Shown here in pieces: positions 33,920 to 43,696 of a stretch of 56,545 bases of DNA. A model generated the notes under the pieces. The model was not told the DNA's origin. It ran no database searches and saw only the letters and a program-made list of their open reading frames with translations. The position numbers and the translations under genes are program-made. The DNA comes from Acidobacteriota bacterium. GTDB taxonomy: Bacteria > Acidobacteriota > Terriglobia > Terriglobales > Acidobacteriaceae. The stretch is from assembly GCA_018268775.1 (NCBI GenBank), contig JAFDVV010000011.1, positions 1-56,545 of the forward strand, written 5' to 3'. How positions within the stretch are numbered: the first letter of the stretch is position 1; every line of letters starts with the position of its first letter.

Positions 33920-36463
33920 ATGCCGAGCATTACATCCCGCCGCCGGTTTCTTGCAACCTCCGCAGCAGTGGCTGCCGTCTCGCAGCAGCGCGCACTCGGT
34001 TGGGGAATGCAAAGCATGCAAGAGGGTGTGACCGCCGATGAAGCGACTCCGTACAAACTCTTCTTCGACCAACCCGCGGTTGCCTGGCCCGATTCCCTTC
34101 CCGTCGGCAATGGCCGGCTGGGAGCGTGTGTCTTCGGCCAGCCCGGCAAAGAACGCATTCAGCTCAACGAGGAGTCCATCTGGGACGGCGAGGTTCGCGA
34201 CCGTAACAACCCTCTTGCCAACGAAACCGTACAAAAGATGCGGCAGTTACTGTTTGCAGGCCACGTCGCCGAGGCCGAGGCCCTGGTTCTCAACGACTTC
34301 CTCGCCATCCCCAGACGAATGCCCTGCTATCAAACCCTCGGCGACCTGCATCTCGACTTCGGCGACATCGAGGCAACCTCCAACTACCGCCTGGAACTGA
34401 ACCTCGATACCGCCATCGCTACCACGACCTTCACGCATCAAGGCATCGACTATCGGCGAGATGTCTTCAGCTCGCAACCGGACCAGGTCATCGTCATCCG
34501 CCTGACGGCAAGCCACCCGGGAAAGATCAGCTTCAAGGCCGCGTTGGACCGCCCGGCGAACTTCAAGACCGAGGCCATTGCGCAGAACCGCCTGACACTC
34601 TTCGGTGAGGCACTCCCTGTCAACGACAATCCCGGCCTTGCCGTAAAGGAGCGCCAGGTCGGCGTAAAGTACTACGCAGAACTCCTTGCCGTCTCGACCG
34701 ACGGAACCACGTCGACGCGCGACGGCGTCTTAACGGTCACAAACGCCACGGCAGCCACTTTGTTTATCGACTGCGCCACCAATCTGCGCTACTCCGCTGG
34801 CGCTGCCGCCATGCAGCAGGCCGTTGACAACAATCTGCTGCGTGCAGCGGCCAGACCCTACGCCGACCTGCGCGCTCGACATATCGCCGACCATCGACGG
34901 CTCTTTCGCCGCGCCGCAATCACCATTGGAAGCAACGCCGATCCAAATGCGGAGATAGCAACCGACAAAAGACTCGCAAAGATCAAGGCTGGCACAGAAG
35001 ACCTGGGACTGCTCAACATCTACTTCCAGTACGGGCGCTATCTCCTGATCGGAAGCTCACGTCCTGGAACATTCGCCGCCAATCTGCAGGGCATCTGGAA
35101 CGAATCCGTCGATCCGCCGTGGGGATCGAAGTACACCATCAATATCAACATCCAGATGATCTATTGGCTGGCCGAGCGGGCAAACCTGTCGGAGCTGCAT
35201 CTGCCCCTCTTCGACTTGATCGACCGAACAAGGAACCCAGGCCGCGTGACTGCGGAGCGTTACTACAACGCACGCGGCATCGTGGCCCACCACAACACCG
35301 ATGTATGGGGCGATACCGTTCCTGTCGACGGTCTCGGCGGTGGAGTATGGCCGATGGGCGCCGCATGGCTGGCGCTGCACCTGTGGGACCACTACGACTA
35401 CACCGGCGACATCTCCTTTCTGCGGGATCGAGGCTATCCCCGGCTGCGCGACAATGCGCTCTTCCTTCTCGACTACCTGGTCACCGACCCCGTAACGCAG
35501 CGCTTCGTCACCGGCCCATCCTGCTCGCCGGAAAACAGATACAAGCTGCCAGATGGGACATCGCACAACATCTGCATGGCACCTACCATGGACATCGAGA
35601 TTGTGCGCGCCGTACTGACACGTCTGCTACAGTCAGCATCGGTCCTCGCTTCCACGCCGGAGTGGGACGCTACCGCCGATGCCGGGTTGCACAACCGTGC
35701 GCGGCTGGCCCTCATCAAACTACCGCCGTTCCAGGTGGGTAAAGCAGGAAATCTTCAGGAGTGGCAGGCAGACTATGCCGATGCCGAACCTGGCCATCGG
35801 CATATCTCGCATCTCTTCGCGCTATTTCCCGAAGACCAGATCACGCCGCATCGAACTCCCGAACTGGCAAAGGCCGCTCGCGTGACGCTCGATCGCAGAC
35901 TGACCGCTGGCGGAGGAAGCACAGGCTGGTCCCGGGCCTGGATCGTCTGTTGCATGGCGCGCCTTGAAGACGGTGATGCCGCCTACGCAAACCTGTTGAA
36001 GCTGCTGGGCGAATCGACCCGCGGCAATCTCTTCGATATCTGCGGCACGAAAGACAACTCTCCATTTCAGATGGACGGCAACCTCGGCGGGCCCACAGGC
36101 ATGGTCGAAATGTTGCTGCAATCGCACGCAGGCGGTACCGGCGACCCCAGACAGCGCGGCGTCGAGACCATCTCCAACGTCATTCGGTTGCTTCCAGCAC
36201 TCCCCAAAGCCTGGCCTGCGGGATCGTTTCGCGGACTGCGCGCTCGCGGTGGACTGGAGATCGACCTCGAATGGCAGAACGGAAAGGCCACTGTTGCCAC
36301 GCTTCACGCAAGGCTCGAACTAACCCACCGCATCCTGGCCCCCAACGGTCAGCGCTTTGCGTCCGTCTCACCAACACCGGCGCAGACAATTCCAAGCGAG
36401 AATCCCAGCGAGCTGATCCTGCCAGTGCAGGCCGGTGACACCTTCACCATCCGTTTTGCGTGA
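33920..36463 (+). CDS. GH95 alpha-L-fucosidase, Tat-exported
   Basis: Glycoside hydrolase of 847 residues. SRRRFLATSAAVAAVSQQRAL is a twin-arginine signal. AWPDSLPVGNGRLGACVFGQPGKERIQLNEESIWDG is the hallmark GH95 N-terminus, and later NLQGIWNESVDPPWGSKYTININIQMIYW, HHNTDVWGDTVPVDG and DNLGGPTGM-like stretches (DGNLGGPTGMVEMLLQSH) come from the alpha-toroid catalytic domain. The family cleaves alpha-1,2-fucosyl residues, as in xyloglucan or mammalian glycans, and some members act on L-galactosides. GGAG lies eight bases before the ATG. The upstream sulfatase suggests a shared, possibly sulfated, fucosylated substrate. Confidence 0.92.
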   Translation: MPSITSRRRFLATSAAVAAVSQQRALGWGMQSMQEGVTADEATPYKLFFDQPAVAWPDSLPVGNGRLGACVFGQPGKERIQLNEESIWDGEVRDRNNPLANETVQKMRQLLFAGHVAEAEALVLNDFLAIPRRMPCYQTLGDLHLDFGDIEATSNYRLELNLDTAIATTTFTHQGIDYRRDVFSSQPDQVIVIRLTASHPGKISFKAALDRPANFKTEAIAQNRLTLFGEALPVNDNPGLAVKERQVGVKYYAELLAVSTDGTTSTRDGVLTVTNATAATLFIDCATNLRYSAGAAAMQQAVDNNLLRAAARPYADLRARHIADHRRLFRRAAITIGSNADPNAEIATDKRLAKIKAGTEDLGLLNIYFQYGRYLLIGSSRPGTFAANLQGIWNESVDPPWGSKYTININIQMIYWLAERANLSELHLPLFDLIDRTRNPGRVTAERYYNARGIVAHHNTDVWGDTVPVDGLGGGVWPMGAAWLALHLWDHYDYTGDISFLRDRGYPRLRDNALFLLDYLVTDPVTQRFVTGPSCSPENRYKLPDGTSHNICMAPTMDIEIVRAVLTRLLQSASVLASTPEWDATADAGLHNRARLALIKLPPFQVGKAGNLQEWQADYADAEPGHRHISHLFALFPEDQITPHRTPELAKAARVTLDRRLTAGGGSTGWSRAWIVCCMARLEDGDAAYANLLKLLGESTRGNLFDICGTKDNSPFQMDGNLGGPTGMVEMLLQSHAGGTGDPRQRGVETISNVIRLLPALPKAWPAGSFRGLRARGGLEIDLEWQNGKATVATLHARLELTHRILAPNGQRFASVSPTPAQTIPSENPSELILPVQAGDTFTIRFA

Positions 36464-36470
36464 GGTTTTG

Positions 36471-37385
36471 CTACGACTTTTTCACTCCTCCGCGAATGAA
36501 CATCAGCAGGTCGCGGGTAAAGTGTTCTGGCTCCTCCCAGTGCAAAGCATGTCCTGTGCCGGGATAAACCTTCAGGGTCGCGTGCGGAATCGTATCCAGC
36601 AATACCTGCTGATCGTCGCGGTGGAAGATCGAATCGTGGTCTCCCCAGCACAACAATGTGGGGACTTTGATCTTCTTAAGATCGTCCACCGAGCTTGACG
36701 AGCTCAGGTTTGAGCCGATGCCGTGCCAGGTCGCGGCAGGGACGCGTTGCGACTCCCCAACCATCGTCTCGAAGAACCATGCGGGAACTGGACGATAGAT
36801 CGTGCTGGCCTGAAAGTCCCTGGCAAACGTGTACGGAACGGGGTCTTTGAGCGTTGCAAACGGACTTGTCACCGTCTGCTCCGACGATCCTGCCTTGCGC
36901 GTCCCGGGCCCCGAGCCGATCAGCACAAGGCGATCCAGATGACCCGGATCCTGCTCGGCCACCTTCTGCGCCACAAGGCTGCCAAGGGAGTGGCCGACGA
37001 GGGTGACGTGCTCCAGCTTGAGCTGCTCGATAAAGTCGAGGATGTCCTCCGCAAAATCGGCGCGTGAGTAACCTGTATCGGGATGGTCGGAGAGCCCATG
37101 CCCGCGAAGAGTCACCGCATACACTCGATAGCTTGCAGGAAGCAGAGGCAGAACTCGCTCATAGGAGTGCCACGAATCCCCTGCCCCGTGCAAGAGAACG
37201 ACCACTGGCCCTTTTGGGGCGCCCTGAACGACATAGTTCAGCGTTATACCGTTCTTCAGCTTTATGTCCTGCGAGACGGCCCGATCTTTTGAAGCGGATT
37301 GAGCTTGAGTATCTCTGCCCATCCCCAGGACGGCAAAGAGCAAGGCCAGAAGAATGACTGTCCGAAGAGAAACGAAGCGCCGCAT
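36471..37385 (-). CDS. Secreted alpha/beta hydrolase
   Basis: About 304 residues from the ATG at 37385, which has AGGA seven bases upstream; the open frame extends to 37487 but without signal-like sequence. The signal peptide is FVSLRTVILLALLFAVLGMGRDTQAQ. The fold is clear: VVLLHGAGDSWHSY oxyanion region, nucleophile Ser in LVGHSLGSLVAQK, acid Asp in CWGDHDSIFH and His in GTGHALHWEEPEHF. These features resemble esterases, lactonases and haloperoxidase-like hydrolases. It is convergent with the fucosidase, separated by 7 bp. The substrate is unknown. Confidence 0.86.
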   Translation of the reverse strand: MRRFVSLRTVILLALLFAVLGMGRDTQAQSASKDRAVSQDIKLKNGITLNYVVQGAPKGPVVVLLHGAGDSWHSYERVLPLLPASYRVYAVTLRGHGLSDHPDTGYSRADFAEDILDFIEQLKLEHVTLVGHSLGSLVAQKVAEQDPGHLDRLVLIGSGPGTRKAGSSEQTVTSPFATLKDPVPYTFARDFQASTIYRPVPAWFFETMVGESQRVPAATWHGIGSNLSSSSSVDDLKKIKVPTLLCWGDHDSIFHRDDQQVLLDTIPHATLKVYPGTGHALHWEEPEHFTRDLLMFIRGGVKKS

Positions 37386-37686
37386 AGGAAATCCTTTCGT
37401 TTGCATCAACATCAAAACGTGTCCCTCAGACAGGGCAGAAAACTGCCGCCGGCTCCGCACCTGTATCCGGCTGTCTGCGGCGTACACTGGACTACCTTGA
37501 GCAAAAGGTATTTACGCGAATCTCACAGGGACAGCTCTACCGGCATCGACAAGGCTTCGCTGCCATCTTGCGATATGACGGGCGGGCGGGTATATATGTC
37601 CGGGTAGGATTTTCGATTTCTCAGTGCCACTTTACACGATTCCGCCTTAGAGCAGCTGCGCAACAGGCGAACCGCGAAGGTAGAGG

Positions 37687-37875
37687 ATGGCTCAACCAGT
37701 GCATAGGCAAACGGCGAGAACGCTCCTGACGATCCTGATGTACAGCGGAGTCGCGGTCTTCCTGCTCCCCTACATCGTGAACAGGGCGTCCGTCGCAACG
37801 ACGTTCATGCTCGTTGGCGCGATCATCGCCGTCGTCTGCGGCATGCTGCGCTGCTACTTCACCGAAGGAGACTGA
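37687..37875 (+). CDS. Small two-helix membrane protein
   Basis: A 62-residue protein with two hydrophobic segments, TLLTILMYSGVAVFLLPYIV and FMLVGAIIAVVCGML, and a short charged tail. AAGG lies six bases before the ATG. It occupies the space between the alpha/beta hydrolase (divergent) and the VWFA protein (convergent, 12 bp away). I do not recognise the family. The regular hydrophobic pattern, the ribosome site and the fit between flanking genes favour a real gene, but short length leaves doubt. Confidence 0.55.
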   Translation: MAQPVHRQTARTLLTILMYSGVAVFLLPYIVNRASVATTFMLVGAIIAVVCGMLRCYFTEGD

Positions 37876-37887
37876 CATGGGCGCAGC

Positions 37888-38961
37888 CTACTGGGTCGGC
37901 GGCTCCGCTGAAACGGCCGGCGGGGGCACTGCCGACGCCACCTGGGGCTGTTTCAGAACGCGATATCCGTCGCGAGTGCGTATGCGATACTTCTGCGCCG
38001 CCTCGCCCACCAGCTTTACCGAGATGCTTCTCCAGCCGCGGTTCGGGTTCGGCTGCGGATAGTAACTCAGCGAATAGAGATGGGCCAGGTCGTCGCGTAT
38101 CGACGCAAAGGCGTCCTTCTCATCCTTCCAGCTCTTCGAGAAGTAGGCCTTCCCCCCTGTAGCCCTGCTCATGCGCTCAAACACCGCCGTCGAGATCGGC
38201 TCGGCCTCCGCATCGCGCGTGCTGATCATGTAGATGATCGTTCCGGTCGACTGCGCAAGTTCGGCAACGTCTTCGGGAGGAACCAGGCTCGCGTTGTCCG
38301 GCCCGTTGGAGAAGACCACAATCGCCTTCCTGCCAGTAAGCCGCGCAGCATCTTTCACCGTCAAGAGCAAGCTGTTATAAAGCGCCGCATCGTCTCCGGC
38401 CACAGTGCTACGTACGCCTCGCAGCACCGTTGGGCGCTCCGCTGTCAGAGGAACCGCGCGCGAAAGGTCGCGGCTGTACGAGTAAAAGGCCACTCGGCCC
38501 ACGCCTTCCAGCGAGCGGATAAAATCGGCAATCGAGTCCTGTGCAAAAACAAACCCTCGATACATATAGTTGCTTGTATCGAAGAGGATGAAGACATTCG
38601 CTCCCGTCGTGGACACCGCGCCCGGATTCGTCGCAGCATCCTCATTTGTGACAACCGGCTCTGGAACAACTGTCTGCGCGATCGTCTTTCCATCTGGACC
38701 ACTCAGCACCAGACGCTTCGTCGGCTCGTTGCCTTCTTCAAACGTCGAGATCTTTTCCGGAATTCTGTCTTCCGTGATCACGAAATCCTCGGGCTTGAGG
38801 CCGGTAACGTAGTTTCCTTTGCGGTCGGTCACGGCAACGTTCAGTTGGACCAGAACGACATCGACCCTGATCCGCGAATCGTCCTGTGCCGATGTGCGGC
38901 GCGTACCGCCCAGCAACACCAGCGATGACAGCAGAAGCATCGAAAAAATTGGCTTCTTCAC
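37888..38961 (-). CDS. VWFA-related acidobacterial secreted protein
   Basis: Protein of 357 residues with a signal peptide (FSMLLLSSLVLLGGTRRTSAQ). The N-terminal beta region IRVDVVLVQLNVAVTDRKGNYVTGLKPEDFVITEDR and the VWA-type start VFILFDTSNYM match the acidobacterial VWFA-related domain family (TIGR03436), which is strongly expanded in this phylum with no known role. The MIDAS-like motif is DTSNY, a variant of DxSxS. The GTG start overlaps the upstream stop as GTGA, and GGAGGAG sits just before it, so translation is coupled to the 1056-residue protein. A partnership between the two is likely. Confidence 0.85.
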   Translation of the reverse strand: MKKPIFSMLLLSSLVLLGGTRRTSAQDDSRIRVDVVLVQLNVAVTDRKGNYVTGLKPEDFVITEDRIPEKISTFEEGNEPTKRLVLSGPDGKTIAQTVVPEPVVTNEDAATNPGAVSTTGANVFILFDTSNYMYRGFVFAQDSIADFIRSLEGVGRVAFYSYSRDLSRAVPLTAERPTVLRGVRSTVAGDDAALYNSLLLTVKDAARLTGRKAIVVFSNGPDNASLVPPEDVAELAQSTGTIIYMISTRDAEAEPISTAVFERMSRATGGKAYFSKSWKDEKDAFASIRDDLAHLYSLSYYPQPNPNRGWRSISVKLVGEAAQKYRIRTRDGYRVLKQPQVASAVPPPAVSAEPPTQ

Positions 38962-41900
38962 CGTACTCCTCCAATCCCCGCCTCAGGCCGTGCTTCGTCG
39001 GGCGTGCGTAATGATGTGTTCGTTGCAACGGGTGGCAGTCCGATCTTGCCCTGAAGAAACTCGTCTCCCGCCTCCTTCATCGCTCGATTCAGGGCCGGCC
39101 AGTCTTCAAGGTCCGTGGCAAATATCTTTGCCGACATGCGCCGCGTCAGCTCTGGAACCAGATGGTTGAGCGTAGCCGGGGCATATCCCTTCTCATCCAC
39201 CAGCCGCGCCCAGTAGAGGTTGTTCGACTCCCACGACTCGCCGAACAGACGGCTCGACTCGCCGCCAAAAGACGGAAACGGCTTGACGTACAGCAGCCCA
39301 GGAGCATAACTCCGCGCCATGACCGGATGCGGCACGCCGAAGTCTCGCGAGAGCTTCTCCGGAGCAGTGTCTGCCGGACTTTGCCTTCGCAGCGCATCGA
39401 GCTGCCGGCTCGCCGTGCCATACGACGCGGCCTCGTCCGGATAGCTCCGCCGAAACTCCGCCGACAGATAGAAGGTATCGGCTGGCATCGTCTGCGCAAG
39501 AACCGCGACCGCATCTTCTCCATTGGCCAGCGACTGGTCCAGCCCTTCAAGCCTCTGCGGAGACATCCGGTCAGCGAGAATATGAATCACCTTGCCGCGC
39601 AAACCGGCTTTTGAAGATGCCGCCGTCAAAAGCTCTTCGCCGGACTTCTGGTAAAGCGCAACCGCGTGCAGCTCCGTGGGAGTGATGTTCCACCACCTCG
39701 GCACCGTTGCACCGACCAGCAGGTCGGGAACCAGCTCCTTCCAGATCAGCGCCTGCACGTTCTCCGGAGCGATGAAGTCCTGCTCCGTCGCCGCAAGCGC
39801 ATACGGCAGATCGGCCAGCGAACCCATCAGGTACGCTCCGCCGCCGGCCGGGGTACCGACCCCCATCAGCTCCGGCGACTGCCAGTACCTGTCCGCCGCA
39901 ACCACAGAGACCCCCGAAAAATCGTGCGAGCGCACAAACAACGAGTTGTTATGCAGCACCTGAGCGCCCGGAGGCTCGTAGTACGCATAGTTCAACCCAA
40001 CCAGCGTGTCCCGCAGAAACGGCGTCAACTGGCCCCGGGCGGCATCCAACTGCCCCTTGCTCCCCGAACTCTTGATGATCTTGGTCAGGTCGGTCTTGAT
40101 CTGCAACTCCGCATGGTGCGTGCTGTAGACCCCCGGCGCCCAGGTGATCTTCTCGTTGTTCGTGAAGATGGGCCGGGGCATCTCGAACTCGCGCAACTCT
40201 CCGGCAAGGGAAAGCATATTTGGCGGCACAGGCGAACCCTGCCCCATGGCATTCAGTCCATCGCCGAGAGCGAACAGCGTATCCAGCGAAACCAGCCGCT
40301 GGTCGTCCAGCACATTGCGGATGCGATCGGCAATCTCCTGGTGGGCGCGCTGGGCCTCGGCCCGCTGCTGAGGTGGCCCGGCCAGTATCTCGACCAGTTC
40401 GTCCTGCGTAACGGTAGGCTTGCCCGCAGCCGCCACCAGCATATTGCTGAGCGAGGCACGGGTCGCATCGAACAACTCGGGCGGCGATCCAATCTTCGAG
40501 AAGGGGCCAACCATGCTCAGCCACGAGTTGTTCAACTCGGCCTGCGGAATCTCGCCTTGCCGCGCAAGAATCTGCCAGAGACCGATGTTTGCCTGGAATG
40601 CGCCGACCGCGTTCCCGCGCAGCGTCTGGTTCGAGATGCCCCCAATCGCATCCGCCACATTCATGAACCGGGAGATCGACTCATCCGACAGCTCCGGAAA
40701 CTCCGAGAAGAGCAGGTACCAGCTCCCGAAGCGCTGAAAACGAGTCGCCAGCAGCCGTACCGTCTCCGCCGACAGCTTTTGGCCCGCCGGCCTTCCCGCA
40801 TCGATCTCCGACAACGTCAAATAACTTTGCAGGGGGCCTGTGTCGGTGTCCATGCGTGACAGCGAGGCCATCGCCTCCAGCAATTGGTCGCCAGTTGTCC
40901 AGCTCCGCGATCTCTTCCCCCACGTCTTGACCAGCTTCAGATCGGTCTTTTCGTTCAGGATGTCCTTCCACACCGCGACGCCACCGGGAACATGCGGCTG
41001 GCCGTCGGCGTCCCAGTCCACGCGCGTAAACAGCACAAGCAGCCCGGGAGCCTTGCGAAAGACGCTTGCCGTCGCCGGTGGGTCTGCATCGGGCGAACGG
41101 AACGCCTCGTAGACCCGCTTCATCCGGGCCGGTTCCGTCAGGTGCGCCTGCTGGGTCTGGTTCACCCGCGAGAGTGCATCGAAGTACGCGGCGAGCCAGC
41201 CATTGTCCTTCGAAAGCATCTTGTAGACAAAGTCGCCCGCAGAGTCGGGGCTGGCACCGGCCAGGTCCCTCCATGCTCCTTCTGCCGCCGCGCCGCCGGG
41301 GACCGCGACACGATTGGAGCGAATCGATATCTGGTTGCCGTAGAAATCGAAGACCGGCGCAACGTTCGACAGCTTCGAGAGCCCCGGGTAACGCTGAAGC
41401 GCCAGCACCGTCTCATAGTCGCTGCGGCCCAATGCCCAGTAGAGCCGTGCCGTGTCCGGCTCGCGAATCAGAAGGTCGACCAGATTGCTCGATGTCCGCT
41501 TCCTGCTGATCGAAAGCCAGTCCGCTTCATGCAGCAGCACCGGAACCCGGGTCGAGGGGTAGGGATAGTTGAACTCCACCCCCTTTTGCAGCGACTCCTC
41601 CAGCGTAACCAGAGGAAATCCCGAGTCGATCGTCAGAAAAGCGCGGTCGGGGTTCGAGGTGGCCAGCGTAAGATTCCTGTCCTTGCAATTTCCCGAGATG
41701 CGGTAGCCGAGAATCTGAATCAGCGTGCCCGCGTCCTCGCAGTTGTTGACATGGATGGTGTTCGACGATCCCGCAAGAATCTGCAGCTCGCGCGCCTGTT
41801 GCACATACCGGTCCAGCAGCGCAAGGAACTCGGTCGGGTGGCCGCGCGAATAGCCCTCCATATAAACGTTGCGGGCCAGCAGCGGCATAACATCGTCAGA

Positions 41901-42128
41901 GGCAATCTTTTGGCTGATTCCCGCCATGCGCAAAAACGACCGCAACGGACCGGGAATGGTGACGACATCGCCAGACAGAGCGATCGACTTTCCCGCAGGT
42001 GTCGTCCTCGAAAGACGTCGCGCCGAGGTGGAAGAGTTTACAGTCTGCGCCTGGGAGACGGACATCGGACCGAGCAGGCCTAATGTTCCTGCCAGGAAGA
42101 CTGCGAGAGAACGAAGAAAGAGTTTCAT
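38958..42128 (-). CDS. Large secreted protein of unknown function
   Basis: A 1056-residue protein that I do not recognise. It starts with a signal peptide (SLAVFLAGTLGLLGPMSVSQAQ) and shows no later obvious membrane span. The body is mostly helical by composition, with conserved-looking stretches such as VHVNN-type NTIHVNNCEDAGTLIQILGY and a late SYAPGLLYVKPFPSFGGESSRLF; no known catalytic motif is evident. It is the first gene of a two-gene unit with a VWFA-domain protein, coupled by a 4-bp GTGA overlap. This pairing suggests the two act together outside the cytoplasm. Acidobacterial homologues would be needed to say more. Confidence 0.8.
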   Translation of the reverse strand: MKLFLRSLAVFLAGTLGLLGPMSVSQAQTVNSSTSARRLSRTTPAGKSIALSGDVVTIPGPLRSFLRMAGISQKIASDDVMPLLARNVYMEGYSRGHPTEFLALLDRYVQQARELQILAGSSNTIHVNNCEDAGTLIQILGYRISGNCKDRNLTLATSNPDRAFLTIDSGFPLVTLEESLQKGVEFNYPYPSTRVPVLLHEADWLSISRKRTSSNLVDLLIREPDTARLYWALGRSDYETVLALQRYPGLSKLSNVAPVFDFYGNQISIRSNRVAVPGGAAAEGAWRDLAGASPDSAGDFVYKMLSKDNGWLAAYFDALSRVNQTQQAHLTEPARMKRVYEAFRSPDADPPATASVFRKAPGLLVLFTRVDWDADGQPHVPGGVAVWKDILNEKTDLKLVKTWGKRSRSWTTGDQLLEAMASLSRMDTDTGPLQSYLTLSEIDAGRPAGQKLSAETVRLLATRFQRFGSWYLLFSEFPELSDESISRFMNVADAIGGISNQTLRGNAVGAFQANIGLWQILARQGEIPQAELNNSWLSMVGPFSKIGSPPELFDATRASLSNMLVAAAGKPTVTQDELVEILAGPPQQRAEAQRAHQEIADRIRNVLDDQRLVSLDTLFALGDGLNAMGQGSPVPPNMLSLAGELREFEMPRPIFTNNEKITWAPGVYSTHHAELQIKTDLTKIIKSSGSKGQLDAARGQLTPFLRDTLVGLNYAYYEPPGAQVLHNNSLFVRSHDFSGVSVVAADRYWQSPELMGVGTPAGGGAYLMGSLADLPYALAATEQDFIAPENVQALIWKELVPDLLVGATVPRWWNITPTELHAVALYQKSGEELLTAASSKAGLRGKVIHILADRMSPQRLEGLDQSLANGEDAVAVLAQTMPADTFYLSAEFRRSYPDEAASYGTASRQLDALRRQSPADTAPEKLSRDFGVPHPVMARSYAPGLLYVKPFPSFGGESSRLFGESWESNNLYWARLVDEKGYAPATLNHLVPELTRRMSAKIFATDLEDWPALNRAMKEAGDEFLQGKIGLPPVATNTSLRTPDEARPEAGIGGVR

Positions 42129-42644
42129 CGCTAACGCCTCGTCAGAACCCTTGAGACCTGCGAGCAGCCCATCCCTGCTAAGGAATGGCCTTCCATCTCA
42201 CATCCAAAGACAGGCTGGAGTCATGCTCGGAAAGAGGAAAATACACTGCGCTCCAGCTTTAGCTGCAACTCGTGATCGCGTCTCTTCGGTTTGCTTTCGT
42301 CGGACAACTATATATAGAACCCCTTGGCTGCACCAGCGGTTTTACCAGCCAATTGTCAGCAAGATGTAAAAACATCTCTTTCGAAATCGCAAAGTCTCTT
42401 AAACACAGCGCGTGGATACATTTCACCGGCAGCCTTATCCGGTTGGCATCCCGGCCTCGCCTCCGAATCCAACGGTGAAGAAGCATACTCTCGAACTGTG
42501 CGGTTTGACGAGTCTCCGGTCATTCGCCTTCCTGGACACCGCCCGCCTTCCGAAACCCACCATTACAAAAGTCTTACACCCACCCTACCCCCCGTCCTGT
42601 TAGCTTCTGAAATAGAAGTCACCAGAAGGAAAGCAAACAAGACC
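42129..42644. other. 516-bp divergent intergenic region
   Basis: No convincing gene lies here. The desaturase frame stays open upstream to 42324, but that stretch has no family character. The region holds an inverted repeat TTGGCTG/CAGCCAA (42324-42330, 42346-42352) and a small GATGT-AAAA-ACATC hairpin near 42363. It should carry the promoters for the desaturase and for the 1056-residue protein operon; no strong promoter boxes stand out. Confidence 0.4.
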
Positions 42645-43640
42645 ATGAGTTCCTCCATCATTTCTCCCGAAGAGATCGCCCAGTCCTCATCCGCTGAGCT
42701 CCAGCAGCCATCCTTGTCCGCAGCGGCCAAGACCGCGCGCAAGGTTCGCGAAGACCTGCGCATGGGACGCGAGCACCAGGAAGGCCGCGTCAACTGGATT
42801 ACCGCGATTGCCATGACGATCTTCCACATCGGCGCCGTCGCCGCCCTGTTCTTCTTCTCGTGGACGAATCTTGCCGTTGCGATGATCATGTACTTTTTCG
42901 CCATCAACGTCGGCATCGGCATGTGCTATCACCGCCTGCTGACGCATCGCGGCTACAAGACCCCCCGGTGGATGGAATATTTCCTGACGACCTGCGGGAC
43001 TATGGCCCTCGAGGGCGGGCCGATCTTCTGGGTGGCCACCCACCGCGTACATCATCAGAACTCCGACCACGAAGGCGACCCGCACACCCCTCACGACGGC
43101 ACCTGGTGGGCACACGCCGGCTGGATCATCTCGGGCCGCGCCCTGCACTCGGAGACTGCCCTGCTTGGCCGCTACGCCCCCGACCTTACCCGCGACCCCG
43201 TTCATGTCTGGCTGTCGAAGTACCACTGGCTGCCGCTGACCATCGCCGGCTTCCTGCAGATTGCCCTCGGCGCAGCGCTTGCCGCCCCCGGACATCGCGT
43301 CGTCGGCGCCCTTGGCATGGTGCTGTGGGGAACGTTCCTGCGCACGACCCTGGGTCTTCACGCGACCTGGCTGGTCAACTCGGCAACCCATCTGTGGGGC
43401 AAGCGCCGCTTCGAGACACACGACGACTCCCGCAATAGCTGGTGGGTCGCCCTGCTCACCGGCGGTGAGGGTTGGCACAACAACCACCACGCCCACCCCG
43501 TAAGCGCGCGTCACGGTCTGGCCTGGTACGAGTTCGACATCAACTACTACGGTATCTGGCTCATGTCGAAGCTTGGTCTGGCCAGGAAGGTACAGATAGC
43601 CAAATTCGATCCGGCCAATCCGAAACCGGCAGGCATGTAA
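42645..43640 (+). CDS. Membrane fatty acid (acyl-CoA) desaturase
   Basis: Di-iron membrane desaturase of 331 residues from the ATG at 42645. The three histidine boxes are HRLLTHR (HxxxxH), HRVHHQ (HxxHH) and HNNHH (HxxHH), with hydrophobic helices between them. VATHRVHHQNSDHEGDPHTPHDGTWWAH and GGEGWHNNHHAHP are typical of delta-9 acyl-CoA desaturases. It introduces a double bond into acyl chains and so adjusts membrane fluidity. It is a single gene ended by a very strong terminator. AAGGA lies 14 bases upstream, rather far; earlier in-frame starts lack support. Confidence 0.92.
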   Translation: MSSSIISPEEIAQSSSAELQQPSLSAAAKTARKVREDLRMGREHQEGRVNWITAIAMTIFHIGAVAALFFFSWTNLAVAMIMYFFAINVGIGMCYHRLLTHRGYKTPRWMEYFLTTCGTMALEGGPIFWVATHRVHHQNSDHEGDPHTPHDGTWWAHAGWIISGRALHSETALLGRYAPDLTRDPVHVWLSKYHWLPLTIAGFLQIALGAALAAPGHRVVGALGMVLWGTFLRTTLGLHATWLVNSATHLWGKRRFETHDDSRNSWWVALLTGGEGWHNNHHAHPVSARHGLAWYEFDINYYGIWLMSKLGLARKVQIAKFDPANPKPAGM

Positions 43641-43660
43641 CCGAACTGCAAGACTGGCGC

Positions 43661-43696
43661 GAGGGGCGTGGGAGACACCCACGCCCCTCCTTTTTT
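43661..43696 (+). terminator. Intrinsic terminator of the desaturase gene
   Basis: GAGGGGCGTGGG (43661-43672) and CCCACGCCCCTC (43678-43689) form a perfect 12-bp stem with a five-base loop, followed by C and six T (43691-43696). It starts 20 bp after the desaturase stop. Confidence 0.95.

Noticed and set aside
33749..34234. 161-codon minus-strand frame upstream of and opposite the fucosidase start
   Set aside because: Overlaps the Tat signal and conserved start of GH95; no ribosome site or recognisable domain.
39666..42083. Two long plus-strand frames (about 399 codons each) opposite the 1056-residue gene
   Set aside because: They encode Arg/Gln-rich sequence without signal, motif or ribosome site; the minus-strand gene has a signal peptide and coupled downstream gene.
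42324..42644. N-terminal extension of the desaturase
   Set aside because: The upstream in-frame 107 codons lack hydrophobic or family-like sequence and lie in the promoter region; the ATG at 42645 gives normal length.
42687..43682. 331-codon open frame antisense to the desaturase
   Set aside because: It lies wholly opposite a gene with all three histidine boxes; its product is low-complexity Val/Gly/Ala-rich with no family pattern, as expected of a GC-rich shadow frame.
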